Assembly: GCA_015499995.1 (NCBI GenBank) | Contig: JADNRV010000128.1 | Span: 1-64,000, forward strand | Source of the DNA: Flammula alnicola | Lineage: Eukaryota; Basidiomycota; Agaricomycetes; Agaricales; Strophariaceae | Direction: 5' to 3' | DNA: 64,000 nt | Shown: positions 33,101-44,985 of the stretch, piece after piece | Position numbering within the stretch: position 1 is the first letter of the stretch | Layout of the letters: each line of letters starts with the position of its first letter | Translations under genes and position numbers: made by a program | The notes under the pieces: model-generated | Databases searched by the model: none | What the model was told of the DNA's origin: nothing | The model's input: only the letters and a program-made list of their open reading frames with translations

Positions 33101-33801
33101 CGCCGCCGAGGGCGTTTGTGGATATGGAGGAGGGGAGGGAGCCGCTGATGTTGAGGGAGAAGGGGAAGAAGTGGCGGCCGGCTTTGAGGGTGCGCGAGTG
33201 CCGCTTGTCGCCCTCGAGGAAGGACCAGTCGTGGCTGCACACGATGTAGCTGATGAAGGTGCCGCTGTTGATCAGCCTATAAATTCCACATGTTAGTGGG
33301 GGTCAGTGACTTGAGGATAGCGAAGCAAAAAATGAAAACTCACGATTCGGACGCAGGCATGGGGATCTTGGCTTTGCCTCTGAACTGAAGCGTGATCTCC
33401 TTGATGCTCGTGGACTCGGTGAGGTGGAGCGCGACATGTCCGCTCAGCGTCGTGGGCTCGACATCGGGGCCTGTGCCTTTGAGGGTGAGGTACTGCGAGT
33501 CGAGGATGATGTCTAGGTGCGCCTTGGTGTTGCCCATCGTGGTGGCAGTGGTGGGGACGAGGGACGAGAAGGTGTATGGGTTTGATTCGCCTGCACCCCA
33601 GATGGTATGCTCTACGTGTGTATGTGAGGACGTGGATGGAGAGATGTGTAGTGGTGGTGGCGGCGGTGGGTTGGCGTGTGGATTGGTCGCCGAGTTAGAG
33701 ACGTGGGGGAGGTGAAACCCGAGGTGAAAAGGAGACGAGCTCGAAGGCGGGTCTTCCTGGGTATTGGTATTCGTTCCAGAGGATGAAGAAGGGAAAGTCA
33801 T
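30154..33801 (-). CDS. Alpha-arrestin (arrestin-related trafficking adaptor) with long low-complexity tail
   Basis: The ATG at 33801 starts a Ser/Pro-rich lead. The arrestin-N sandwich follows ('HLDIILDSQYLTLKGTG', 'LSGHVALHLTESTSIKEITL'), then a 67-nt intron (33277-33343), then 'SYIVCSHDWSFLEG', 'RHFFPFSLNISGSLPSSI' and 'YKLRAVALRTG'. The arrestin-C part carries 'YAIMLPHKAWAAGDTLAAVL', 'ITVTHRIRWSIFIRN' and 'LRCSLPISILDGRLLEES'. After a Gly-rich stretch the frame moves and continues 'ELPSYNAHVRDRVANMFLPE' and a Ser/Gly/His-rich tail with the PY-type 'LPSYEEA'. Such adaptors recruit Rsp5/Nedd4 ubiquitin ligases through PY motifs to drive endocytosis of permeases; that role is inferred. The two frames overlap at 31605-32058. 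An undetected intron or a frameshift in the G-rich tract near 31950-32110 is needed to join them. About 1150 residues in all. Confidence 0.85.
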
Positions 33802-34035
33802 GTTGAACAGAAGGCCTGTTAAAGTACTGTCGCAACAACGGCTTGTGGTAGGTGAAAGTAGACCCGAAGCTAATGGGACTGTCGGATTGTATCATACCTA
33901 GATCCTATCTCGATCGCTCACTTTGCCGATCACTCTTGTTGCCGCATCTGCTTTCACCCGGCCCAGCAACCCGACTTGGTTTGTCCGGCTCGTACCGGTA
34001 CCCGACCCATATCTTATCGTCGAGCAATAATTGCC
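33802..34035. promoter_or_regulatory. Arrestin 5' flank up to the MITE
   Basis: Only about 235 bp lie between the arrestin ATG and the MITE end, so the element sits within the likely promoter. No TATA box stands out. Confidence 0.45.
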
Positions 34036-34037
34036 TA

Positions 34038-34689
34038 AGGTAGACGACTTTCATATTCGACGAACATCACGTGCCAAGTGTGACTACCTCCAAAATAGGC
34101 AACTTTTGAGAAAATCCATTTTATGTACGATTGCTCACCCGCTATACCAGTGTATGGGCCTAGTTTTCGCAAATAAATATATTGAACACGTGAATCAACC
34201 TCTATTTCGCGAAAAAACCTAAATTCGGAGGAGGAGTAGGCAAAATACTGAGTTTGCTCCTAATCAATTAATTAACTTGCCTCATCCAGTCGCGTCGCGT
34301 GTAAAGTTACCCATATACCTCCAATGCCTTGAGAGAAGTGTGCAACCCTTGCTAATTCAGAGAATAGAAACCTTAAGACAAAGAAATGTCGCAATCGAGG
34401 CTGGAATCCAAATTTACACACTGATCTGAGGCCAAGATCACTGGTAATCTTGTAACTCCTAAGGCTCACTCAATTTTTGTTCAATGCAGCCGTTTTTGGT
34501 CAGGATCGATGGGCATTAAAATATTAACTACTTCTATGAAAACTAGGCCTCTATAGCAAAATTAGTTCACATAGGAAAGCCTCAACTCATTTCCATTGTT
34601 TCTCCGTTGTTTTCTTACCCGATTTGATCATGTATGTCACCCATCAGTAACAGCACGTGATGTTCGTCGAATATGAAAGTCGTCTACCT
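34038..34689. mobile_element. MITE 1, 652 bp, perfect 36-bp terminal inverted repeats, TA duplication
   Basis: The terminal repeats are 34038-34073 and 34654-34689. Each begins AGGTAGACGACTTTC and ends ACATCACGTG, with no mismatch. TA flanks each side (34036-34037, 34690-34691). Length, lack of coding capacity and TA target fit a Tc1/mariner-type MITE. The E-box-like CACGTG inside each TIR may matter for the nearby arrestin promoter. Confidence 0.85.
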
Positions 34690-34691
34690 TA

Positions 34692-37600
34692 CTTGATAGC
34701 AACGCATCGCATGTACACCGCACACCCTCCAGGGTCCTTCATGTTTTATCACCACCGTCTACCACCATCCACGGAGATCGCAGAAAACTTTCCGATAAAA
34801 CACGAGAAAAACATTGCAATGCTATTGGACAGCAAGCAACCCCGTCGAGATGAGCCGGTCGCCGCCGCTGAATCAGCATCAACGTCAACATTCATTTCCT
34901 TCCTCCTCCGCCCTCACCCCGAGCGCCTCTCTTCCGCCACTCGTGAGCTAGTTACATAACCCGAGTCCGATTCCGATTCGACCACGTCCCTTCATTCTCC
35001 CGCTCATTCTCGTGGTTCGTCATCTGCTCGACCATCTGCCATATGAGCACACCGCGCAGTACAGATGTACGCGTTTCGCGTCACATCGTAAAGCCCACCT
35101 AAATACGCGCAGCCGGCGCTCTACGCGCTTCTTTCATCGTCGTTATATTTACTACCTCTACCTGTGCTCTGGACACTTGTCCTGTTGACAAGGAGAGGGA
35201 TCGACACCGAGTCGCTCACTGCCCCACACCACCTGGTCCTCTGATCCATCGCCTGCCATTAACCCCACATTCCCCCCGAGGCATGCCCGAGGACTCGTGA
35301 ACCCTACTTGACTCATCCTTAGCTTCATCATCAATTCAAATTGAATGGAAACACTTATAATACGATGCTCGACTGCCGTACTTATGATGCAAGACGCACA
35401 AGATGAACGTTTAGTTCCGCGCGTCGGTGTTAACGCGCCCTGCTTAGTGTTACCTTGGACCGCGATGGATCGAAATTGGTTGGCATCCTCGTAATGCACA
35501 CACTTACATACATACAATAGCCCGTAAGCTGATAAATCCTCCCTCCCCTCCCCGTCCAAACCAAAGCCAAGAATTCTTGTTCCTACTATTCATCAATAAT
35601 CGTCTCCTCTAGATGTGTTGATTTCAAAGCCAGTCTTCCCAGTTCATCGTGATTTCCAAGGTTCATCTCATCTCCATTTCGCCTGAACCTCGAGCTCCTT
35701 CGTGAACCATCGACGTCACACACCCACGTACCCACGCACGTATTGGATCCCACCGGCAATACCTCCCCGGTGGACGTGCAAGAGCGTGTTTTCGAATAAT
35801 TTTTGGGCGCTCGTTCTGCTTCAGTCAGGGCTGCGATGATACTTCCTCCTATATATCCGGGCGCTCGGGATCCGGATATGTAGGACTCCCTTTGCCGGTG
35901 GCCATAGTGTGCGCTTATTCACTATGACATACAGTAGCATACGCCTGAAGTAAGTATTCTCTGCGTTCTGGGTTCTGCGATTCGTTTCCGGATATCGATG
36001 TCGTCATGGACCGAGCTTGAATGAATACTCAAGCTACTCAATCCATTCACTTCAAGCTGGTGTGCTCTTGCTTTGAAGGATGCTGCTCCTTGCACTACCG
36101 TCACTCATCCTCATCCTTCAAGTAATTATTTGGACATCGACGACTGCTCACATGCAAAAAACCTATTTTCACCCTCATATACTTAGCCATATGCAAGTAG
36201 TACCCGGGAATCGCACCTGATTCTGACTTTTGACTTTTTGTTGATATCGACGAGTAGCTACCTTGTCCTAATAGTAATACTATTTGACTAACGGGGCCCG
36301 TCGACGGTCGCCTAATTAACGTATAACATCCGCGTTTGTCTCTTGAGCGTGGGTCTCCAAAGATTTCCGAGTCGCTCTCGGAGGAGCCTGGAGGAACTCC
36401 CGGCAATATATGCATGCATACCCGGTCCTGTGGCAAGAATAGTGAGTTTTGTTGGCCCTCAGGCTTTTCACGGTTCGTCTCCCATCCTCTGAGCTCTCGC
36501 GTCCTATCTCTCTATCTCCGCTGGTACATACTGTATATGTGCGTTTGTAAAATTGTGGGAGTGCCACTTGGCGGATTTGAGCCGAAGCCTCTGGTTCGAC
36601 CTGGAACGCACTGCTCAGGTCGACAGTACTAGAGCTCGGATGCGGACTTGGATTGCTTAGAATCCAATCCAGTCCAATCGACTCGGCTCGCCACGAGTCG
36701 CGATGGGAAATTTACATGTAAAAGATTTATAGCTATGCATGCATAGTAAAAGGTTCTGGATCCCGAGATGGGAGATGGAAGATGAAAGATGGAAGATGGA
36801 AGATGGAACTCAAGGTCTAACGAGAAATTGATACGAAAATAGGACTCGGAAGAACTTGAAGCAAGGAAGGACTGTCTTTACGGTCTCTCCGGTTCCTTTT
36901 AAATATTAGAAGATTTTCAGGGCTATTGTACCCATTGTACCTACTGTATGTAGTAGCATCTTCGAAGCACATGGGAGATAAAACGAAAGAATGCGAGGGA
37001 TTCGATCCGATTATGATCGAAGCCGGCGGGAGCAGATGCGAGAAGCGTTATTGTCAATTGGTGCACAGTGGGGCGCTCGGGCTATTTACTTGCTTATAAA
37101 GAGGGTTTGGGCAATCTCTGTTCGGGATTACATATAATCTTCCGTGAAAATTGTCATGGATTTTATTTATGCAAGACGTACTACTTTTTTAGAGTCCAAG
37201 TCCTACTGGTAAATTCCGAAATTCCTAGTATGTACCTTTTTTCGATGCCCGGATGTCCTCCATTTGATCACGTTTCGCCGTACGCGATAAAAATAACTTG
37301 AAGATATCCAGCGATGGTTTTTCTTGTCCAGCTGGAGTCTACAAGTTGACTCGTCAGTCGCAGTCGCTATATCTTCGGAGAAACCTCTCCGACACATACG
37401 CGTCTAAATATATTAATCGGGTGGGTGTCTCTGCAGATCTTTTTTCTAGGACTGGTCCGGTGCACTGCTCAATATCCGTGGCAGTGTTTGAGGCAGACAC
37501 GACACGACCGTGGCATGCCAACCGTAGATACATACACCGGGGCAACTTGGGCCAGGAAAATTCTGCGTAGAGTTTCGCCGGACGTCGACCTTTGGTTCAA

Positions 37601-38530
37601 CTGCATTCAAGTTCAAGTTCTTGTACAAGCTTGTGAAGACTTTCCGCCTCCGATACGCGTTATTCGCTCATCGGAGAAACTCTGCGAAAACTAGCTAAGT
37701 TTTTAATCGCGCTGTGGGATGGTTTGATGACGTCGGTGGTTATTGACATTGCAACCTGCCTCCAAGAAGAGGTACGTGCGTCGTAGGATTGCACCGTTCC
37801 GACCGTTGGGAGCCTGAGTGTGTTCAATTGTGATAGCATGAACGTGCCTTCAGCTGACGATTGTGCGCCCTCCATTCCTAGATAACGAGTTCCCAGATAA
37901 CGAAAATATCATCTTCCATTGAACAAAAAACTTCTCAAGTCTGAAATATCATAGCCATAGATGCTGGCATAGGTTTGTAGGCTTCGCACATGCTTCGGCA
38001 TAATAGGCCCGGACAATAAATGACTCGAAGAGCCCATTCGATCGACTTCTGAAACTGAAGCACTTTTGCAGTGCACCATATGCGTGCATGCGTATGTACA
38101 GTAATATTATGGGGGTCTAGGTCAAGTTAGGCGATTCTCATTCCCACTCTGATAACAAGTGCTGGCTATGTCCGATAGCATTCGCCTGAAATTTTTAATG
38201 TGTTCAAAGCCAGCATTGGTGCCGTTCATTCCAAGGTCCAAATTGGAGTATAAATTTAGTGCGACCCTACAATGAAGAGTCCGTCCGACATGGCTTGAGA
38301 TTGCCCCCTGTTTTATGGGCTGCAGCTTAATTTATGTAAGTACAGAGCAACATGGAAACTGTCGACAAAATTACTACCCGGAAGCGTTCAGACTTAAGGG
38401 AGCTGATGACTCTAGGGCATATATAAGCCTGTTCTCTTAGGCGCTTCATAGCTACAACTTGATTGGGTCGAATTTTACGCACTGGCCAGGTTCAGACCTG
38501 TTCATGCTAACTCGGTGGTATGCGTACCTT
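34692..38530. other. 3.8-kb region without a supported gene
   Basis: ORFs up to 133 codons occur, but none has splice-supported extension or domain features. It holds a small tandem repeat at 36765-36807. No tRNA could be folded by eye. Confidence 0.5.
36765..36807. repeat. Short tandem repeat, about (GGAAGAT)n
   Basis: Six imperfect 7-bp units, GAGATGG / GAGATGG / AAGATGA / AAGATGG / AAGATGG / AAGATGG. Confidence 0.75.
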
Positions 38531-38614
38531 ATAAGCGCGGGCAACCACGTGCACGACGCCACTATTTCTATTTCAAATAGTGTTTCCCTGCTCAAGCTTT
38601 TACATCCGTTGGCG
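38531..38614 (+). repeat. Repeat X, inverted copy of 26609-26704
   Basis: Starts ATAAGCGCGGGCAACCACGT and ends TTTTACATCCGTTGGCG. It lies 80 bp from the outer end of the duplicated ATPase flank (38697). Confidence 0.7.
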
Positions 38615-39235
38615 GCCTTGTCCGACACTCGACTTGGTACGTAGCCGAGACAGCCACATACATGAGTCAGCGGTGAGTGTTATATCTCCTTGCGTTTCTC
38701 GGAAGAGTTTGTCTCTTTTTTTGGTATGGAGTACTGCACAAATTTTGAGGGTATTAACGCAAACTGATTTGCGGATTTCTAACGTACTTCTTCTAGACAG
38801 CACTTTGACACATTGGAGTTCATTCAATTATTCATGATCCTTCCCTCTTGGCTCGGATATTATTGCTTATGTTTACCCTTATTCGCCCCGTACGCCTCCC
38901 CGAGGATTGACGGAATCAAACCGAACCCGAGTGCGCTGACGTTGATGCATATCGCAAAGGACGGAGCTTGATTACGGAGCTGAATTAAAGGTTAGTCAGT
39001 GTCATGAATCTATTCAACATTGCGACAATGTGAAACAACGGGTATGTACCGCAGCGCGTTCCTGGGATGCAAGAGGGTCTGCCTCTGGACTTGACCTAGA
39101 CTGTACCACCAACGGTCTGTTAAAAATACCAGAAAGCATATATAAATGAGCTTGGAGATATGTAGAGTATAGATACAGTATATCTGACTACAGGCTCGTA
39201 GGCCTTAACAAGATTTACATTGGAGCGGCTATATG
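38615..39235. other. 3' flank of the intact ATPase, duplicated with 20570-20985
   Basis: 38697 to about 39105 aligns in reverse with the flank of the interrupted copy. Then a segment specific to this copy begins, within which MITE 2 lies. No gene seen. Confidence 0.55.
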
Positions 39236-39237
39236 TA

Positions 39238-39833
39238 AGGTAGGGGCATCAGGAACCGGCACCCTTACATAAGCAGACAACGAGCTCGCTATTCCTCAGC
39301 CACAAACAATGTTCCCACATTTCTAAGAACGTAGAATTGAAGCCTTTGAGCATCCTTGCAAGTCTCAGTAGCCAGATTTAAAATTAATTAACTTTTGAGA
39401 GAGTTATTAGCCATTCTCAGAAAAATCTATTTTTTTTTCTGAGTGTTTTTTCATGCTTCCCCGTTCATTCCGCAACTTTTTAGATTTTTTACCCCAAGAT
39501 TTTGCCGCAACTTAGGGTTAGGGTTCTTATGTAAGCTACTATAATAGGTAAATCGGCGACTGTCGGCCCGAGCGGTATTGTCTGCCGACAATCCCGCGCT
39601 TCAAACACACATCAAGGGCAAGTCCAGGGAAGAATTCTTCGCATTTAGGGTATTAAAGTGGGCTCAAATACATTTATTTCTAATACCAGGTAAGTCAAAA
39701 AATATTTTCACCCATCCTTGGCTCAATTATCACTGAAAATACCGCCCAAAATTTTTATTTTTTCTGGAAGGCCAGATTTTGCCGCTTATATAAGCGCTTA
39801 CCTAAGCTAGCCGGTTCCTGATGGCCCCTACCT
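39238..39833. mobile_element. MITE 2, 596 bp, TIR AGGTAGGGGC, TA duplication
   Basis: The left end AGGTAGGGGCATCAGGAACC (39238 on) is inverted at the right end (39810-39833), with a one-base indel (GGGGCC). TA flanks both ends (39236-39237, 39834-39835). It shares the terminal AGGTAG and the TA target with MITE 1, so both probably used the same transposase type. Inside lie TTAGGGTTAGGG (about 39512) and a GACTGTCGGC/GCCGACAAT inverted repeat. It is absent from the flank of the interrupted ATPase. Confidence 0.75.
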
Positions 39834-39938
39834 TATGCCAAATCTTGGCAATTAAAGTCCCCCCATTTCTATGATCTGGGGGCAGCGTAACCCGTAACCC
39901 TGACATTGAGCCCCATGAAAATGTATCTTCTAACATCC

Positions 39939-42900
39939 TTACGACAATACCTTCGGCGGCTTGTATAACTTGAGAAACAGCGAGCTGCAAACGACGGAAA
40001 CAGAACTGGTCCGAAGTTAATTAGTGAAAGGAATTTTATCAAGTCAAGTTATTGTCGCTTACGATAGAGCCATGGCAAGCGACCCCCATACTGGATTCAG
40101 CCTAGCATGCCCAGCAGGGTAGATTACCCCTGCCGCAATGGGCAGTGCGACCAGGTTATAGACGATTGCCCACATCTGACACAAAGACTGTTAGTAAGGC
40201 GAATTATTGGCAAAGGATTGGACGAACAAAGTTAAACTGAACCCTTCGAAATACCGTGCGTGAAAGATCTATCAGAGTTAAAACACCAGAGAGATCCGAC
40301 GACATCAAAATAAAAGACGCGCTGGAAAGCGCTACGTCGCCTGAGAAAGACATACATCGGTCAGCTCAGGGAAGTGATTTGACGGATATGAGACTCACTT
40401 CCGGACCCAATGGCGATGGCAACATCTGCCGACGCTAACGCCTGTCCTGCCATCAGACTTCTTGTTAGAGGCAAGTGAATCATCGTATGCTCACCGGAGC
40501 GTCGTTAATACCATCCCCCACCATGGCCACGATGCAACGTTCATTCGTTTTCTGGCCAAACGGTCCCTTCCATACAGACCGCCTCCTCTTCGGACCAGTA
40601 TCTTGGAGAAGTTTTATGTTCTGTGCCTATGAGCAAGATAAGCAAGAACTCAGTAGGAATCATGTTTATTCAGTGTTCAGCGTACCTTTTCGTGGGGTAG
40701 GACACCAGCGATCACATTCTGTTCAGGGATACCGACTAACTTGGCTACAGCTTTGGCGGTGATTGGATTATCTCCGGACAACATCCAAGTGGAGAGACCC
40801 TGCGCTTGCAGTTGCGAAATCGTAGCCTTTGCATTAGGACGAATGGGATCCGAGACGGCAAACACTGCAGCAACCTGGAACGGTATCGATTTTGCGTGTT
40901 CTTCTCCAGTGTCATCGCGAACAGCTAGGACAACGATGCTCTTTCCCTCCTCTTTCCAAGATTTCAGCAGTCCGGTTGTTGCTTCGGTAATAACCGCGCC
41001 GTTCTCCGTCATCCACTGTTCGTTCCCTATAATGACCGCACAACTTCTGAGGTCAAAATATCCCTTCAAGCCACGTCCAGGTATTTCTTCGATCTCGCTT
41101 CCCGAACTCGACACCGCGCCTTTGTCTTGACAATACATCCGAACTGCTACAGCAACAGGATGTGTACATGCACCTTCGATGTCAGCCGCGAGTCCCAGAA
41201 TGACTTCAGACGTCAGTGTCGCCGTCTTGTAAATTTGAGCGTTGGTTACGCGTGGTTCGCCTCCTTGAGTCAAAGTCCCTGTTTTGTCAAAGACCACGAC
41301 ATCCAAGTGGGCGGCTTCTTGGAATGCCTCCCCACCACCTCGCACTAATATACCGAGTTTCGCAGCTAAACCGGATCCAACGAGAAGAGCTGTAGGCGCT
41401 GCGAGTCCGATACCGCATGGGCATGCTACAACAAACACGGCGATTGCAAATTCAAGCGACCACACGGCTACAATATAAACCAATGGCGTCAGCAGGCGCA
41501 CATATTTTCTATAGGAAAGAATAACGTACGCCATCCTCCGATCTTTTTGTCAAGATAGCTGCGAGGAAGTACCCCGCTCATCCCAAGGCTCAACCAGATG
41601 ACCCACGTAGCAATGGCCAAGAAAGTAACAACGGGAACAAAATATCCCGTAATGTGATCTGCGAGCCTTTCAATTGGCGCCCGTTTCGTTTGGCCGTCTC
41701 GCACAAGATGAACAATTTGATCGAGCCTAAGAGTAGAATAAAGTTATCTTCAGAAATCAGCCGAAAAGGGTTTGTGAGTTGGACATACATTGTCTCTCCA
41801 CCAATTGCGCCAACTTTTACATCAACTACCTGGGCAGTATTAATTGTGCCAAGGAAAACTTGATCGCCAACCGCCTTTTTGATGGGTCTTGATTCCCCCG
41901 TCAGAGAACTTTCGTTGAAGGTGCTTTCTCCAGCTACAATTGTTCCATCGGCAGGTGGAGTCGAACCATTCGCCACTCGAACGATGTCTCCTACTTCTAA
42001 GAGCTCAACGGAGATCTTTTGAACCTGAAATCCAGGCCTGGCGAGGGATGCTTCTACCTCAGATTTAATGTCTCCTTTCTCGACATCAAAGGAGAGATCA
42101 CGGATGAGAGGGGAAGATGTATTCGAGTCCGAGAAGGGCACAAGAAGATCTGCTTCTGCTGGACGAAGCTTCCCCAGGTCGGTGATAGCGTCTGACGTAC
42201 GGCCTTTGCTATACGCTTCCAAGTATCTCCCTAAATTGCTCGATGAGTCAGCGCTGGTATTGCGATATTTAAGACGCTTGAGCCAAGAACGAGACCTACC
42301 GATTAGTAAGAACATGGTCAAGAATACAACCGAATCAAAATAGGTCGTGGTATCTCCCATACCATCGGATGATCTATTATCAATGGCGGCGAGAACAAGC
42401 AAGACGATGGAAAGGAAGTATGCCACGGACACGCCCAATGAAATCTATCCACGTACAGAGTTAGCCAAATCATGTTTGCTGGCATATTAGTTGAGATGTG
42501 AAAATGCGCACCAAGAGATTCATACTCCCGAAGCGAAGAAACCGCTTCCACATGGGCACTTTACTCCCTCTTCTCCACAAAGCATGAATCTCCATCAAGC
42601 TCCTACGATGGAAAGTCCCCGCGCTGTAAAACATGACAGGCGTCGCCAAGAAGAAAAGTGACCACTGCATTCTACTCGCATTCCCTGTCCACATAGGTTC
42701 CATGAATAATCTCCTCGTACGATTCCCAACTGGGACGAGACTCGCGAAGACGACACCAATGATGAAGGTTGGGATAGCTACAAGCACGGAAAATGCAAGG
42801 CGGCAAAGAAGGTCCTTCTGCTCTCGGAATTGAATGTCGCGTGCATGCTCTTCAAGTGACGGCGGGTTATAGACAGAAACTTTGTAACGGGAGTTCGTGG

Positions 42901-43503
42901 TTGTTACGGCGTCCATGATGACCCGAATTGTGAAGGCAGGAGGAGAAGGTAGATATGTGATTTGAAGTATTGGGTCATGCTGGTCCGTTAAAGGCTTTTC
43001 AATAGTGATTTGGGATCCAAATTGTTCGAAGGCAGCCATCACCTTCTCTGGACACTGTCTACATAAATTCGAGATGAAATCAGTAGCACCAACAGCAGAC
43101 ACGAAAAAATACATACCGGCTGAACATACCCTCTACACGCAGTGAAATCGTACGAGCAGAAGAGGAAAGATCATCTTCGCGTTTGACGGCGGAGTTGACT
43201 GGCGTTATGCTGACGACGTTGGCTTCATAGCCAGCATTTTCTATAACCTCGACAATTACATCCGCCAATTCCTTGCGCTGCACGCACATCGATCCAGAGT
43301 TATCAAGTAGATTTACTTGTATGTCCGAGACTTCTGGTAGGCTTGAGACGAGGTCGGTGATTGTGGCTGAACAGGAAGCACAACTCATGCCTCCAATAGA
43401 CAGGGAAAGACGATAAGGTCCCATTTTAATAACTTCGTCCTTTGTGAAAGTGAATTTTTGTTGCGTTGACATGTAATAAAGAAATTAAACGTACGCTGAC
43501 CAT
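39939..43503 (-). CDS. CCC2: Copper-transporting P1B-type ATPase, intact paralogue
   Basis: Full gene with an HMA domain CxxC ('GGMSCASCSATI'), a second HMA unit lacking its first Cys ('MFSRQCPEKV'), TGES ('LTGESRPIKK'), 'ACPCGIGLAAPTA', 'DKTGTLT', 'CTHPVAVA', 'GDGINDAP' and the end '..LYKPPKVLS' with TAA at 39939-39941. About 950 residues, eight or more short introns. Start choice: the ATG at 43503 (Met-Val-Ser, then GTACGT donor, AAG acceptor, DEVIK) is conserved in the interrupted copy, whereas the ATG at 43472 ('MSTQQKFTF') falls in what would be intron 1 and is not conserved. The protein should pump Cu(I) into Golgi-type compartments for laccases, tyrosinases or a multicopper ferroxidase (inferred). 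With the other copy cut, this may be the only working one of the pair. Confidence 0.92.
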
Positions 43504-44080
43504 GGTTGCCGCTATATCAAATGTGTGAAATGGTTACGAGTCGATGGTTGAGAATAGGCGTTGGTCAGCGGTTGAACCAGTCTTATACTCTCTGAACATA
43601 TACGTATGACGGACCAAAATAGACACAGCATTATGAATGGCGATCACTGATTGGATAAATACTTCGCACAAAAGACTCAAGGCGCGGAATAGAGAGTTTT
43701 CACACGGCGGTGATTGGACCGCACAAAAGGTGCACTTGCACCAGAACTATTCTAGAACCTTTGGCTCGTGACGCGTGACCATTCGCTTCGCATTATTATT
43801 AATATTATTTCGTGATGACATACATACGGATGCCAAGTTGATGCCAAGTCCCGACGATGGGTTTGGCGAAGTTGGAGTCTAAGAGGCGTGCCGTTCTATG
43901 TGCTCGTTCTAACGTGATTCAGCTGGTAAATAACTGTATGTAACATTCTCGCATAGCTAACAATTTACATCAGTAGAAGCGATCTCTGAGTAGAATCGCA
44001 CAAATTATGTATTCTATCCTACCTATCGTCTACGTAAGAAAGGAAACTCGCAAACGCCGTTATTTAATTGATCCAAGATG
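43504..44080. promoter_or_regulatory. Upstream region of the intact copper ATPase, 3' of the reductase
   Basis: The first 120 bp share blocks with the interrupted copy, including AGAGTATAAGA (TATA-like, near 43585 on the minus strand). A TTCTAGAA palindrome at 43750-43757 resembles half of a heat-shock element; a chance match is possible. The end near 43980-44080 is shared with the reductase pseudogene flank. Confidence 0.5.
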
Positions 44081-44985
44081 TTAATCAAAGAAACCAGTAT
44101 GACTCCAGTATTTGACCCATTTATCCGCATCCTCATGCGTCAAAGGAGGTAAACCCGCCAACGTTTCGCTGATGGCTTGCATTTTGGCAATAGCAAATCG
44201 AGCTGTACCAAATGCCTGCGCATTTTGTGATGAGATGGCGAGGTCGCCGTTGGACAGCTGTTCAAAGAAATCGTGGAGTTTGATAGCAGGCTAAACAGCT
44301 ATCAGCTTTTTCGTCATTCCACACGATGAAAGTATTTCGGAGACGTACAATTTTACGCACATCTGCACTGTATGCCGTGCAACACTCTTTTAGCGCCACA
44401 TACCATTGCGAAAATGGAATGAGAGGAAGAGTGACATTGCGTTCCCGCCCCAACGCTTCGTTGATATAATTCATTATCGAATTCCACTCGACAGAGCTTG
44501 GGTGAAGGACATTCAATGCCGGTGGGTAGCGCTCAGCGTAGAACACCAAATCAAGGATACAGTTGGAGACCACATCCATTGGAATCCAGGATACACTCTT
44601 GACAAAAACAATGAGCTATTTTGAAGCAACGTGATATCCAGCACTCACCCCATTAGCAGTCGGCAGAGATCCCAACGCAAGACTCGACTTAATCAGAATA
44701 GAAACCCAGTCCGTGGTGGCCCAAGCACCAGTTTTGAGAGTTCCGCTTATCTGACCAATTCGGAGAGATGTCGTATTGAGCCCACTTGTCGCAAGGATCT
44801 GATTTAAGATGGTCAGCTGTGACGTTAGAGTTTGAGTAAGGAGGTGCAAGACTTGCCCGCTCTGTCACATATTTACTTTCGCCGTATCCACTCCCCACAG
44901 CGTATTTCGCGTCCAAAACAACATCTTCAGGATATGACCCTGCAGTTTGATCCCATGATTGCGCGGTGGCCACTGAAGATGTGAA
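43980..44985 (-). repeat. Segment duplicated as the pseudogene at 26890-27800
   Basis: Coding 3' end and flank of the reductase gene match the pseudogene in opposite window orientation, including intron positions and the flank words CTTCTTACGTAGAC / CTTTCTTACGTAGAC. Confidence 0.75.

Noticed and set aside
30244..33296. Long plus-strand ORFs (up to 318 codons) antisense to the arrestin gene
   Set aside because: They arise from GC-rich, low-complexity arrestin coding sequence; the Arg/Pro-rich translations have no family features.
35158..35559. 133-codon minus-strand ORF in the gene-poor region
   Set aside because: No recognisable motif, no splice signals around it, no conserved neighbour.
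36180..36210. CCCGGGAATCGCACCTG, which resembles a tRNA T-arm on the minus strand
   Set aside because: The T-loop does not match TTCGANTC and no acceptor or anticodon stem could be paired around it.
36765..36807. Candidate CRISPR-like or regulatory repeat
   Set aside because: Contiguous 7-bp units without spacers: a simple tandem repeat in a eukaryotic genome.
43472..43474. ATG at 43472 as start of the intact copper ATPase
   Set aside because: It lies in a stretch flanked by GTACGT and AAG that behaves as intron 1; the other copy has no ATG there, while the ATG at 43503 is conserved in both.
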